Shown in pieces: positions 36,363 to 45,207 of a stretch of DNA of 64,000 nucleotides (the first letter of the stretch is position 1; every line of letters starts with the position of its first letter). Made by a program: the position numbers and the translations under genes. This DNA is from Bacteroidales bacterium (GTDB taxonomy: Bacteria; Bacteroidota; Bacteroidia; Bacteroidales; UBA932): positions 38,949 through 102,948 of the forward strand of contig JAGBHM010000024.1 of assembly GCA_017935505.1 (NCBI GenBank), written 5' to 3'. Under the pieces are notes generated by a model. It made no database searches. It was not told the DNA's origin and saw only the letters and a list, made by a program, of their open reading frames with translations.

Positions 36363-36947
36363 ATGGCTTATGCTAAGAATATAACCTCTGCAGAGCTTGA
36401 AGGATTGGAGTTTGTCTCTTTTCCCGGCAGCATACATGTTATAGAGGAGAAGGATGGGGAGTTTGATGCTGCAATCAAGTATCTGTCGTCGCAGAAGGTA
36501 TTGGGCTTCGATACCGAAACCAAACCATGCTTTGTACCAAAGGTGCCACGCAATAAAATGGCCATACTGCAGCTTGCAGGGGAGGAGAGGGCCTATATTT
36601 TCAGATTGCAGCAGATAGGTGTGCCTGACAAGCTGGCACAATTGCTTGCAGACAAGAAAATACTTAAAATCGGAGCGGCTGTACATGATGATATCAAAGG
36701 TCTGCGCAGCTACAATGATTTTGAACCCGACGGTTTTGTAGATCTTCAGAGACTTGCCGGAGAGTATGGCATTGAGGAAAAGAGCGTGAGGAAAATGGCG
36801 GCAATAATCATTGGAAAAAGGGTTTCCAAGTCGCAGCAGCTTTCCAATTGGGAGAGCGCGCAGCTCTCTGAGGCGCAGCTTAAATATGCAGCAATAGATG
36901 CATGGGTGTGTCTTCAGATGTACAAGAAGCTCAAATGCATTCCGTAA
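36363..36947 (+). CDS. 3'-5' exonuclease domain protein (RNase D-like)
   Basis: A 194-residue DEDD-family exonuclease. Motif I is D50-x-E52 in GFDTETKP, motif II lies in KIGAAVHDDIKGL (with the conserved aspartate) and motif III ends in YAAIDAWVC with the tyrosine-x3-aspartate pattern. Only the catalytic domain is present; the C-terminal HRDC domains of full RNase D are absent. It probably trims RNA 3' ends, though a DNA substrate cannot be excluded. It follows the racemase-like gene by seven bases and precedes the methyltransferase gene. Confidence 0.9.
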   Translation: MAYAKNITSAELEGLEFVSFPGSIHVIEEKDGEFDAAIKYLSSQKVLGFDTETKPCFVPKVPRNKMAILQLAGEERAYIFRLQQIGVPDKLAQLLADKKILKIGAAVHDDIKGLRSYNDFEPDGFVDLQRLAGEYGIEEKSVRKMAAIIIGKRVSKSQQLSNWESAQLSEAQLKYAAIDAWVCLQMYKKLKCIP

Positions 36948-36978
36948 AAATCAGTTTAAACTGCAAACAGTTTGGCAG

Positions 36979-38199
36979 ATGGCAAAAATCGTATTGAAAA
37001 AAGGAAAGGGTGAATCATTAAAGAGATTCCACCCTTGGGTATTCTCGGGCGCCGTACACAAGATGGTGCTTGGAAAGAAAGAAGAGGAACCCTCTGAAGG
37101 TGATATAGTTGAGGTATACTCACACGATAATGAGTATTTGGGCAAGGGACATTACCAGGTAGGCTCAATTACTGTTAGAATATTGACATTCGACAATGTT
37201 GAAATCAACTCAGATTTCTGGTATAATATGCTCCTGAATGCATATAGGGAGAGAGAGGCTCTCTCCTTTGCAGAAGAGGGACCACAAAAGACAACAGCAT
37301 ACCGTCTGGTTCATGGAGAGGGCGATTTTCTTCCAGGACTTATAATTGATATATACGGTAGTGTGGCTGTAATTCAGGCTCACTCTGCAGGAATGTTCCT
37401 CAGCCGTAACGAAATAGCGGAAGCACTCAAAAAGATATATGGCAGCAGACTGTCGGCAATATATGATAAAAGTGCGGCAACTGCTCCATTCAAGGCCGGA
37501 CTTGATTTGAATGATGGTTTTTTGTGGGTAGCAGATGGCATTGAGGAGCCTGTTGAGGATGTTGTATATGAAAATGGCAACAAATTTATTGTCAATTGGG
37601 TAGAAGGTCAGAAAACAGGATTTTTCCTCGATCAGCGCGACAATAGGGCTCTTGTGGGCAAATATGCTGCAGGAAAGAGAGTGCTCAATCTCTTCTGTTA
37701 TACCGGAGGATTTTCAATCTATTCACTGGCCGGTGGAGCGGAGAGTGTGGATTCGGTAGACAGCTCCAAAAAGGCAATGGAACTTGTAGACCGTAATGTG
37801 GAGCTGAACGGCAGCCGGTATGTAGAAAAGCATACCTCTTATTGTGATGATGCAATTGAATTCATGCGCAACTGCGGGGCAGACAAATATGATATGATGA
37901 TTGTGGATCCGCCTGCATTTGCAAAACACAGGGGTGCGCTCGACAATGCCTTGCGTGCATACAAGAGACTCAATGCCCTGGCAATAGAGAAGATAAAGAG
38001 CGGAGGTATAATATTTACCTACAGTTGCTCTCAGGTGGTTGACAAGCATGCCTTTGCCCTGGCCGTATTCTCTGCAGCAGCACAGACCGGCCGAAAGGTG
38101 AGGATATTGCACCGCCTAACCCAGCCGGCAGACCATCCTGTAAATATCTATCATCCGGAAGGTGAGTACCTGAAGGGCCTTGTGCTATATGTAGAATAA
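36979..38199 (+). CDS. Class I SAM-dependent rRNA methyltransferase (RlmI-like)
   Basis: A 406-residue enzyme with an N-terminal PUA RNA-binding domain (about 1-75: KGKGESLKRFHPWVFSGAV), a central RlmI-type region and a Rossmann methyltransferase domain with VLNLFCYTGGFS, then the catalytic-side motif MIVDPPAFAKHR. It corresponds to E. coli RlmI, which methylates C1962 of 23S rRNA to m5C, although the target here is only inferred. The start at 36979 is chosen because the PUA domain begins there; an upstream in-frame start at 36898 lies inside the exonuclease gene. Confidence 0.92.
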   Translation: MAKIVLKKGKGESLKRFHPWVFSGAVHKMVLGKKEEEPSEGDIVEVYSHDNEYLGKGHYQVGSITVRILTFDNVEINSDFWYNMLLNAYREREALSFAEEGPQKTTAYRLVHGEGDFLPGLIIDIYGSVAVIQAHSAGMFLSRNEIAEALKKIYGSRLSAIYDKSAATAPFKAGLDLNDGFLWVADGIEEPVEDVVYENGNKFIVNWVEGQKTGFFLDQRDNRALVGKYAAGKRVLNLFCYTGGFSIYSLAGGAESVDSVDSSKKAMELVDRNVELNGSRYVEKHTSYCDDAIEFMRNCGADKYDMMIVDPPAFAKHRGALDNALRAYKRLNALAIEKIKSGGIIFTYSCSQVVDKHAFALAVFSAAAQTGRKVRILHRLTQPADHPVNIYHPEGEYLKGLVLYVE

Positions 38200-38231
38200 T
38201 ATTTTATCAAGCAATCCTATAATAGTGTAAA

Positions 38232-38753
38232 ATGGAATCACTTACCATAACAGCATCCGACAAGGCCGGAATTTATGAAGAGATTCTGCCTCAAATAAAG
38301 GAAATCACCTCTGGTGAGAGTGATATTGTGGCAAATACCGCAAACATTGCAGCAATCCTCAAGGAGGCCTTCGGCTTTTTCTGGGTAGGTTTCTATTTTG
38401 TAAAGCCGAGCGGAGAGAACAGTATAAACAGTACCGAAAATGGCTCAGAACTTGTTCTTGGACCGTTCCAGGGCCCTTTGGCCTGTACACGTATAAAATA
38501 TGGCAGAGGCGTTTGCGGAAGTGCCTGGAAGGAGAAAAAGAGCCTTGTAGTACCCGATGTGGAGCAGTTTCCGGGACATATAGCGTGCAGTTCGCTGTCG
38601 CGTTCAGAAATAGTGGTGCCGGTATTTGCAAAAGATGGAGCAGGCAACCTTTTGGACGAGGTTATTGCAGTTATTGATATAGACAGCAAGGAGCTCTCTA
38701 CATTTGACCAGACTGATGCCCTCTATCTGGAGCAGCTTGCACAGATGATTTGA
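38232..38753 (+). CDS. GAF-domain free methionine-(R)-sulfoxide reductase
   Basis: A 173-residue GAF-fold enzyme that repairs free methionine-R-sulfoxide. The three family cysteines are present: C85 in GPLACTRI, C95 in GVCGSAW and C119 in FPGHIACSS, embedded in the characteristic GPFQGP and VVPDVEQFPGHIAC context. A short Ser/Asn-rich insertion at about 60-73 is unusual but lies on a loop. The gene is followed by a thioredoxin-like lipoprotein, which could make part of an oxidative-stress unit, and it lies 32 bases after the methyltransferase gene. Confidence 0.92.
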   Translation: MESLTITASDKAGIYEEILPQIKEITSGESDIVANTANIAAILKEAFGFFWVGFYFVKPSGENSINSTENGSELVLGPFQGPLACTRIKYGRGVCGSAWKEKKSLVVPDVEQFPGHIACSSLSRSEIVVPVFAKDGAGNLLDEVIAVIDIDSKELSTFDQTDALYLEQLAQMI

Positions 38754-38768
38754 ATTTGATTGTAGAAT

Positions 38769-39287
38769 ATGAATAGAGTAGGAAAAATATTTGCGGCAAT
38801 AGCCCTCTCTTTGGCAGTGTCGTGCATTTCAGACAAAACTATGGAGGGCGACGGAACAATAGTGGGAGTAGGGGATACCATTCCCGATTTCTCTGTGCAG
38901 ATGAATGATGGTACAACCGTAACCGGCTCTTCTCTGAGGAGCGGTGTGAGTTGTATAATGTTTTTTCATACAGAGTGTCCCGACTGCAGCAAAACTCTCA
39001 CCCAGATGCAGCCTGTATATAATAAATATGCTCCTGAAGGGGTGAAATTTGCCCTTATAAGCCGCGAAGAGCCTCAGCAGCAGGTGAGTGCACATTGGAA
39101 TGAAAATGGCTATACAATGCCTTTTTCTGCCCAATCAGACAAAAGTGTCTACAATCTCTTTGCAACCCATACAGTGCCGAGAGTATTTATCTGCAAAGGC
39201 GGAACAGTGCAGGCTCTCTTTACAGATTCCCCTCCGCCAACCTATGAGCAGATCAGTGGTGAGCTCAACAAAGCATTAGGAAAATAA
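38769..39287 (+). CDS. Thioredoxin-like lipoprotein (TlpA/AhpC-TSA family)
   Basis: A 172-residue protein with a lipoprotein signal ending in LAVSC (Cys19) and a thioredoxin fold. The redox pair is C70-P-D-C73 in FHTECPDCSK; the cis-proline loop is HTVPRVFICKGG. It is predicted to sit in the periplasm or on a membrane and to reduce or form disulfides; partner proteins are unknown. Family members include TlpA/ResA thiol-disulfide proteins. It is the last gene before a hairpin shared with the convergent fimbrial operon. Confidence 0.88.
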   Translation: MNRVGKIFAAIALSLAVSCISDKTMEGDGTIVGVGDTIPDFSVQMNDGTTVTGSSLRSGVSCIMFFHTECPDCSKTLTQMQPVYNKYAPEGVKFALISREEPQQQVSAHWNENGYTMPFSAQSDKSVYNLFATHTVPRVFICKGGTVQALFTDSPPPTYEQISGELNKALGK

Positions 39288-39309
39288 GAGTTATACCAAT
39301 AAAAGAATA

Positions 39310-39339
39310 CGGCCGGATCAAAATCACTTGACCCGGCCG
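39310..39339. terminator. Bidirectional hairpin between lipoprotein and fimbrial operons
   Basis: CGGCCGG-A-TCA (39310-39320) pairs with TGA-C-CCGGCCG (39329-39339) with one internal mismatch and an eight-base loop. T-rich tracts flank both sides, so it probably ends both convergent transcripts. Confidence 0.7.
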
Positions 39340-39361
39340 CTCTGTTTATATGTAACTCCAA

Positions 39362-42300
39362 CTATTCTGCTGCAACCTCTTCGGTAAGTACAACATTAGA
39401 ATTGTTATACAACTCCTCAAGGCTGTCTATTGTTGCAGAGTAGTATTTGCCTCCGATTGATGTGATGAGCTTTATAGGATCATTTATCCAGTAGAACTCA
39501 TACTCTTTGCGGAGCTTCAACTCATATTTGCCATCTTCTGTAACATTCATAGAACCGATACGGCTTCCGTTGAACTCACGTGTGAATGAGATAAACTGTC
39601 CGGCAGGAACATCTGCAGTGCCATATTTGATTGTGCCGGTAATAGGCGTATTCGAAACTCGGAATGTTTTGGAATGGTATACAACCTGATCATTATTTGA
39701 ACTGATTGTAATGTTTCCTGTGCTTACAATATCTTTTGTCTCAAATATTATAGTCTTGCGCTCACCTGCCTGGTTTGCTCCGGTAGCATCGGCTATTTTT
39801 ACAGCAGAATTATTCCAGAAGGCTCTCTCGGTCTCTCTGTCTGGGTCAACTCTGTAGACGAATTTGCCGTTGCCAAGATCTTCCAATTTTGCTTTTGAAG
39901 CTACTGTAGCAGGAAGAGAACCATCTGCGTTTTTCTCAAACATTGCAACAGTTTTGCCCTCTATATTTGTATTGTCACCTGAGACAAGTTTAAGCATAGG
40001 AGCATCGATATAAATCTCAAATCCTGTACCGAAAGGATCTACAGATACAGCGTTCTCTCCATTTTTGGCAGCAAAGCTGGTAATGTCGAATGAAACGGCA
40101 ACTTTCTGGTCGGGCAGATATGTAAACTGTATATCATCCAAAACCTCATTTGCAGGTGTTACATTCTCTGCCAAATTTGCATCGTTATCTACAAAGTTTC
40201 CAGAGTTGTTAATTTGTGCCGCAAATCTGAAAGGACGGTAATTTGCAAGTTCAAATGTAACTGATCGGAATGTCTGTCCATTATAATTATTGTTTTCATT
40301 AATTACAGATTTCGAGTTTTTATGATTTGAAGCAACACGCACAACCTCTGCACTTTGAGCTTTATTTGTCTCCATATATATTGCAAACTTGCCATCAGAA
40401 ATTGCTGTACGAGGGTAGAATCCGAAGACACGGCCTCCTGTTCCCCATACATCCTCATCATAAGGTTTGAAACTGCAGTCAAACTGGGATGGATCCACTC
40501 TTGAATCTGAGTCTGTGTAATTGTCGAGATTTGATGAGAAGAGCAGGAACTCATCAGTTGTTGCCAATGCTACACCTGCATTAGAAGCATTTTGGGCTGC
40601 AATATTGAATGTAATTGGAGCATAACGCTTCTGTGGAACAAGGATGTAGTTGATGGCTTCAACTGTACCTGCCTCTGCATTCTTCGACAACATATTCTCC
40701 ACAACAAGTACATTCTTCTCCTCGGTAAATGTTACAGGTTTCTGAAGGTTGTAAAAGTTTTCTGCCTCCAGAGTGATATATTTTACTTCGTCTTGAGTGG
40801 TTCCAATGATATTTTCCATGTAGAGACGATGGATTCCGGTTTTGTTTACAGTGTATACATATTTGTATCCGAAATCGTCGCTAGTTCCGTCACCATCCAG
40901 GTCTGTAGTACCGTAACCGCTTTCACCTCTTCTGATAACAGGGAGTATCTGGCCCGATTCAGAGCGGATATCCAAATCATTTACCGATACGAGTACATTC
41001 AATGGGAATAGCTCTGCAGGGCAGGTTTCAGGAATTGTAAATACCAATGTTACATTCTCTCCTGAGCCTTTGTCGCCGGCCACAGCTCCATACACCTCAG
41101 TACTTACCCATGCAGGGATAAATTGCTGGGTCTTTACAGTTACAACCTTAATTTTTCTCTGCAGGTGACCATATTTCACGAGCAATGTTCCCTCGCGTTT
41201 CACATCATCACCAAGAGTATTCAAATTAAGAGTTATTGTGCCTTGGCCGTTTGCTGTTGAGAATGAAACCGCCGATCCGGCAAGATCAGGGTTGAGTGTA
41301 GATGATACTCTCTGATCGTCTTCTACCCAAGTAATTGAGAGATCGTCGGCATTCAACGCCTCTGAACCCAATTTCTCAACAAGGAATGTGAGGTTTACAG
41401 TGTTGTTGTCCTCTATATCATCTGCATTTACAACAATCTTTGTCTGGTCTACAGTGAGTCTGAAGCTTGCATTCTGCACAGATTTTACCTCGTCTGATAT
41501 TGAGAGCCATATATTGTTTGTGGCAGGGGCATCCAATGCCTGTGCAAATGTAGGTACACCGTAGCTGAGGTTTCCAACAATATTGATCTCATAGTGGTGG
41601 TTTCTGCGTACAAGTACCTGCTCGCCATCATCATTGGTGAGGCTTACCTTATAATACATCTCACCTTGGGCAGTATTGTTTACAATATTCTGGCCTTTGA
41701 TTATCACATCCACAGGGTCTGCACTCGAGTTCTGTGACTCAAAAATAAAGAGCTCCTGAGCTGTGCTTACATCCATAATGTCGCTCAGTTTGTCTTTGTT
41801 CTCTGGCAATGTAATGTAATTCTCTTTTGCCCAATGGATATTTGAACCATCTGCATTTGAGATAACAGCATATTCAGGATCGTATGTAGTACATTTGTAA
41901 GTAGGGAAGCCGTATGAATTATGGTAAGGGGCTACGGTTCCGAATGCTTGTGTATTACATACGGTGAAGCCGGTTACTTTAAAGTATGTACCGTCCCACT
42001 CCTTATCATCCTTAGCCTCAGTCTCCGCACCTTGTGAAACAACTGTAACTCTTGCCTGGTTTCTGAGCAGTACAATAGGATTATTTTCACCATTATAAGT
42101 TTTTGTGCTTCCTTCAGGACCTACAGTATAGCTGTCAGTTTTAGGATTGGTTTCAATTGTAATCCAGTCGAGAATGGCTTGTGATGTAGATCTGCCTGCA
42201 CTTAAAGCATTGTCCTGATAAAGCTCATTTACATTTTCAGGAACCACAACGCGGGCCCAATAGATAATCATACCGGCACTACCCTCAAGAATGGACATTA

Positions 42301-42727
42301 CCTCATCCTCTGACTTCTGGCGGAAATCCTCCTCCTTGAAAGGGGTCATATTCTGGTTTCCTACAAGATGCATAATTCTTGTGGTATTTGGAATGAAAGC
42401 ATCGAAAATACCGCCAGCCTCTATGTCATCAAGCTCCTGCTCAATTGAAGCGGTGGCTGTTGAGATGAAGAGTCCATGCTGGTCGAAACAGAAGAGGGTC
42501 ATGGTCTGCACACCCTTACCGTCTGGGTCAACCGCTTTAGTTCCCACCTTTATAGGATCTGGAGCAACCACATTCAGCTTCATCTTTATGAAATCACCGA
42601 ATACTCCAACCTCACTATTGGTCTCACCTGGAATGTCAGGAATAATCTCTTCTCTTTGGCATCCCGCAATAGAGGCAAGGAGTGCCACTGTCATAACTAT
42701 TTGAAATAATCTGTTTTTCATTGTCAT
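39362..42727 (-). CDS. Very large fimbrial-operon lipoprotein, DUF4906-like, putative tip or accessory subunit
   Basis: A 1121-residue protein with a lipoprotein signal (SIAGC, Cys23). The first 400 residues have the fimbrillin-like layout: an initial beta strand, then VGTKAV (K64) marking the likely maturation cleavage, VQTMTLFCFDQHGLFIS and an ARVTVVSQ strand. The rest is beta-rich and contains several Ig-like or adhesin-like segments without motifs I can name. Similar large proteins end many Bacteroidales fimbrial operons and are annotated DUF4906. It is the last of seven genes, eight bases after the 819-residue gene, a position usual for tip adhesins. Ligand unknown. Confidence 0.75.
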   Translation of the reverse strand: MTMKNRLFQIVMTVALLASIAGCQREEIIPDIPGETNSEVGVFGDFIKMKLNVVAPDPIKVGTKAVDPDGKGVQTMTLFCFDQHGLFISTATASIEQELDDIEAGGIFDAFIPNTTRIMHLVGNQNMTPFKEEDFRQKSEDEVMSILEGSAGMIIYWARVVVPENVNELYQDNALSAGRSTSQAILDWITIETNPKTDSYTVGPEGSTKTYNGENNPIVLLRNQARVTVVSQGAETEAKDDKEWDGTYFKVTGFTVCNTQAFGTVAPYHNSYGFPTYKCTTYDPEYAVISNADGSNIHWAKENYITLPENKDKLSDIMDVSTAQELFIFESQNSSADPVDVIIKGQNIVNNTAQGEMYYKVSLTNDDGEQVLVRRNHHYEINIVGNLSYGVPTFAQALDAPATNNIWLSISDEVKSVQNASFRLTVDQTKIVVNADDIEDNNTVNLTFLVEKLGSEALNADDLSITWVEDDQRVSSTLNPDLAGSAVSFSTANGQGTITLNLNTLGDDVKREGTLLVKYGHLQRKIKVVTVKTQQFIPAWVSTEVYGAVAGDKGSGENVTLVFTIPETCPAELFPLNVLVSVNDLDIRSESGQILPVIRRGESGYGTTDLDGDGTSDDFGYKYVYTVNKTGIHRLYMENIIGTTQDEVKYITLEAENFYNLQKPVTFTEEKNVLVVENMLSKNAEAGTVEAINYILVPQKRYAPITFNIAAQNASNAGVALATTDEFLLFSSNLDNYTDSDSRVDPSQFDCSFKPYDEDVWGTGGRVFGFYPRTAISDGKFAIYMETNKAQSAEVVRVASNHKNSKSVINENNNYNGQTFRSVTFELANYRPFRFAAQINNSGNFVDNDANLAENVTPANEVLDDIQFTYLPDQKVAVSFDITSFAAKNGENAVSVDPFGTGFEIYIDAPMLKLVSGDNTNIEGKTVAMFEKNADGSLPATVASKAKLEDLGNGKFVYRVDPDRETERAFWNNSAVKIADATGANQAGERKTIIFETKDIVSTGNITISSNNDQVVYHSKTFRVSNTPITGTIKYGTADVPAGQFISFTREFNGSRIGSMNVTEDGKYELKLRKEYEFYWINDPIKLITSIGGKYYSATIDSLEELYNNSNVVLTEEVAAE

Positions 42728-42735
42728 TTTCCTTT

Positions 42736-45195
42736 TTATTCGGTTAATCCAATAGGAGTTGGTTCATTAAATGCATCCCTTACGCAGCGGACAGAGGTAT
42801 TACCCGATACATTGCTGTAGCCACTTGCATTTTGCACGCCATCGTCATTTTTAGGGTTGAAGACAGGTCCACTTGCTGAATAATAGAAACCCGCGTTCAA
42901 TAGATAGTCAATAGCCGCAGTAGCATCATTTTTATTCGAACTCTGCAATCCGATTATAATGCTGAGTTCTGCTTCAGTAGGTAGGCGCCAATCGTCATAA
43001 ACTACTTTTTTCTGAACGCCATTTACAACTACTTGCTTGACTTCTACATAGTTGGCACAGTGGTAAGACAATACATCGTACATTTCATTCAGAACAGCCG
43101 CTTCTGAGGTGGCAAGATAATTCAGATTATCAACCGTTAGAACGCCAAGACGCGAAGCTGTCATAAATGATGGTGATACAAGATTAGCATTGGCCGGGCT
43201 GTCATCAGTAGTCTCGTATGTCATAGAATAATTGGTGCCACCATAATTAATCTCTTTTGTTCTGGTTACCATCTTCGGGATACCTACAGTATATTCTCCG
43301 GAAGTTGATGTTACTCTGATATGGTACATACGAGTGTTTTGACTTGAAGAGTTATCTCCTGTGGATACACTTCCGGCATTAGTACTTGACCAATAATATG
43401 TACTATATGGTGCAGTTCCTTCGTGATCTGCACTTGGCGAAGCAGATACTTTTGAATACCAGAATGAACCAGATGTGTTGGCTCCCCATCTAATTGCCTG
43501 GTGCATAGAATACTCACCATCATCATAACTGATGGCACTTATCCTGTCACCTCTTATATGATAAGTTGTGGCATGCGAAGATGAGTTTGGAGTTAATTTG
43601 AAATCATCGCGATACGAATACCAGCCCGGAGTGTTGGTTATGTAAATGGTAGGATACTGCTCTACATAGAAGGTTTCAGTAAGTCCTTGCTGGTTTGTAA
43701 CTTTAAACTCCAGATAACGGATTGTATTGTAATGGGTAGGATTGCCATTGGCATCAACAATCGGTGAATTGATTGTTATTCCACCATTGAGTACATTTGC
43801 CTCAGCTGTTGCTGAAATTGTATTTTTAATGGCGTCGCTCAACTCCTTCGGCTCATTGTACTTGTTGTAATAGTATGCTGCGTACGGGTTCTCACTGCCA
43901 TTTATGTTTTCCAATGTAATGCTTGTAATTGGAGATGATGATGAGAATGTGAGAGAGGTGGCATCGACGTTGGCGTTGTAGATGCGCACTGTATCTCTAT
44001 TGAGCATCAAAAACTCTGGAGCATTTGAGTTATCTCCAACCTTGATTTCTGTTTCAATCCATGGAATTGTCACATACTCAATGTCTTGCAAGTCTATTGC
44101 AGAGCTTCTGTTCTCAGCTCCGGTAGCATTTATTGTAATGTTCACAATATAGCATGTGTTGCGCTCAAAGATATTCTCTTTGCTTAGCGGAACTTTATAC
44201 CAGCTGTTTGGATGAACAGACTCCTTTGAATGGTCTGCAGAGTTGTCTTTGTTCCATTTCATAGGAATATTGAGAATCAAAGAGGTCTCTTTGGTCATTT
44301 CAGTATCGTTCCAGTCATTTGCATATGCATAACCGATTACAGTTATCTGATCATTTGCCTCAGACCAGATGTAAGAGTAATCATTGATGCCCCTGTCTCT
44401 TGTTGTAACTTTGTCGTTTACAGGATATTGTCTGTTTGCAGGTTCAAGAATATATGTTGCAACAGGAAGCTGGTAGAACGAATATATCGCACTTCCTGCA
44501 TTGCCCGACTGATCATCAGCCTGAAGAGTTCTGTGGAACTCAACATCCTCGCCCTGTTTGATGTTTACAACTATTTTTGCAGCAGCTCTGCGGATTGTTG
44601 CTGAGAGTGTTGTATTTTCGGTATTGTTGCCATTGTATAGCACAACTGCTGTTGGGCTCTCCGGTTCTGATGTGCCCGAGTAGGCCACACCATCCATGAG
44701 GAAGAGCTCAGGAGCGGCTACGCCATTCTCCGAAACCGGATTTCCATCCTCTGTAAAACCTGTAAGATGAAGATTTACATCTTCTTGGATAATACGCTGC
44801 AAATCAGCCGCAGCATTTACACCTTGCAACTGCTCTGGAGTGCTTTTGCAGTTGGCAATCAGGTATACATAATATTTCTGGTTTGCACCAAATTCATTAC
44901 GCCTTTTTGCTATAGAGAATGTACCTCCACCAAAATCGGGATTGCCGGTTTTGTCGATACGCTCGTAGTGGAAGATGGTTTTGGTATCATTATCGTTGAA
45001 GACAAATACATCTATCCAGGCAACTTTCTGCTCAGGATCTGTATCTGCAGATTTGGTAACAACGCTTGCGCCTGTGGTGGCAGATATAATGACATTGTTT
45101 TTGTCGGGAGCTACATTGTCAATTTCATCCACACCGGAGCAGGCGGCCAGTGCCGAAAATATGCAACAAGCTATATAATATTTAAGATTTCTCAT
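42736..45195 (-). CDS. Fimbrial lipoprotein with C-terminal DUF1566/Lcl-like domain, putative tip adhesin
   Basis: An 819-residue lipoprotein (lipobox AAC, Cys19). The N-terminal part is fimbrillin-like: SVVTKSA (K48), KVAWIDVFVFND and a RRAAAKIVVNI strand. A middle beta-rich region follows. The last 140 residues carry YDDWRLPTEAELSIIIGL and a final NTSVRCVRDAF, the signature of the DUF1566/Lcl C-terminal domain, a C-type-lectin-like fold also used by the Legionella collagen-like adhesin. This suggests carbohydrate or matrix binding. It is 12 bases after the 565-residue subunit gene. Domain assignment is by motif and should be checked. Confidence 0.75.
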   Translation of the reverse strand: MRNLKYYIACCIFSALAACSGVDEIDNVAPDKNNVIISATTGASVVTKSADTDPEQKVAWIDVFVFNDNDTKTIFHYERIDKTGNPDFGGGTFSIAKRRNEFGANQKYYVYLIANCKSTPEQLQGVNAAADLQRIIQEDVNLHLTGFTEDGNPVSENGVAAPELFLMDGVAYSGTSEPESPTAVVLYNGNNTENTTLSATIRRAAAKIVVNIKQGEDVEFHRTLQADDQSGNAGSAIYSFYQLPVATYILEPANRQYPVNDKVTTRDRGINDYSYIWSEANDQITVIGYAYANDWNDTEMTKETSLILNIPMKWNKDNSADHSKESVHPNSWYKVPLSKENIFERNTCYIVNITINATGAENRSSAIDLQDIEYVTIPWIETEIKVGDNSNAPEFLMLNRDTVRIYNANVDATSLTFSSSSPITSITLENINGSENPYAAYYYNKYNEPKELSDAIKNTISATAEANVLNGGITINSPIVDANGNPTHYNTIRYLEFKVTNQQGLTETFYVEQYPTIYITNTPGWYSYRDDFKLTPNSSSHATTYHIRGDRISAISYDDGEYSMHQAIRWGANTSGSFWYSKVSASPSADHEGTAPYSTYYWSSTNAGSVSTGDNSSSQNTRMYHIRVTSTSGEYTVGIPKMVTRTKEINYGGTNYSMTYETTDDSPANANLVSPSFMTASRLGVLTVDNLNYLATSEAAVLNEMYDVLSYHCANYVEVKQVVVNGVQKKVVYDDWRLPTEAELSIIIGLQSSNKNDATAAIDYLLNAGFYYSASGPVFNPKNDDGVQNASGYSNVSGNTSVRCVRDAFNEPTPIGLTE

Positions 45196-45207
45196 CTCTC
45201 TTCAAGG

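Noticed and set aside
36898..36979. Longer RlmI-like protein starting inside the exonuclease gene
   Set aside because: The PUA domain begins at the ATG at 36979; the extra residues are a frame shadow of the preceding gene.
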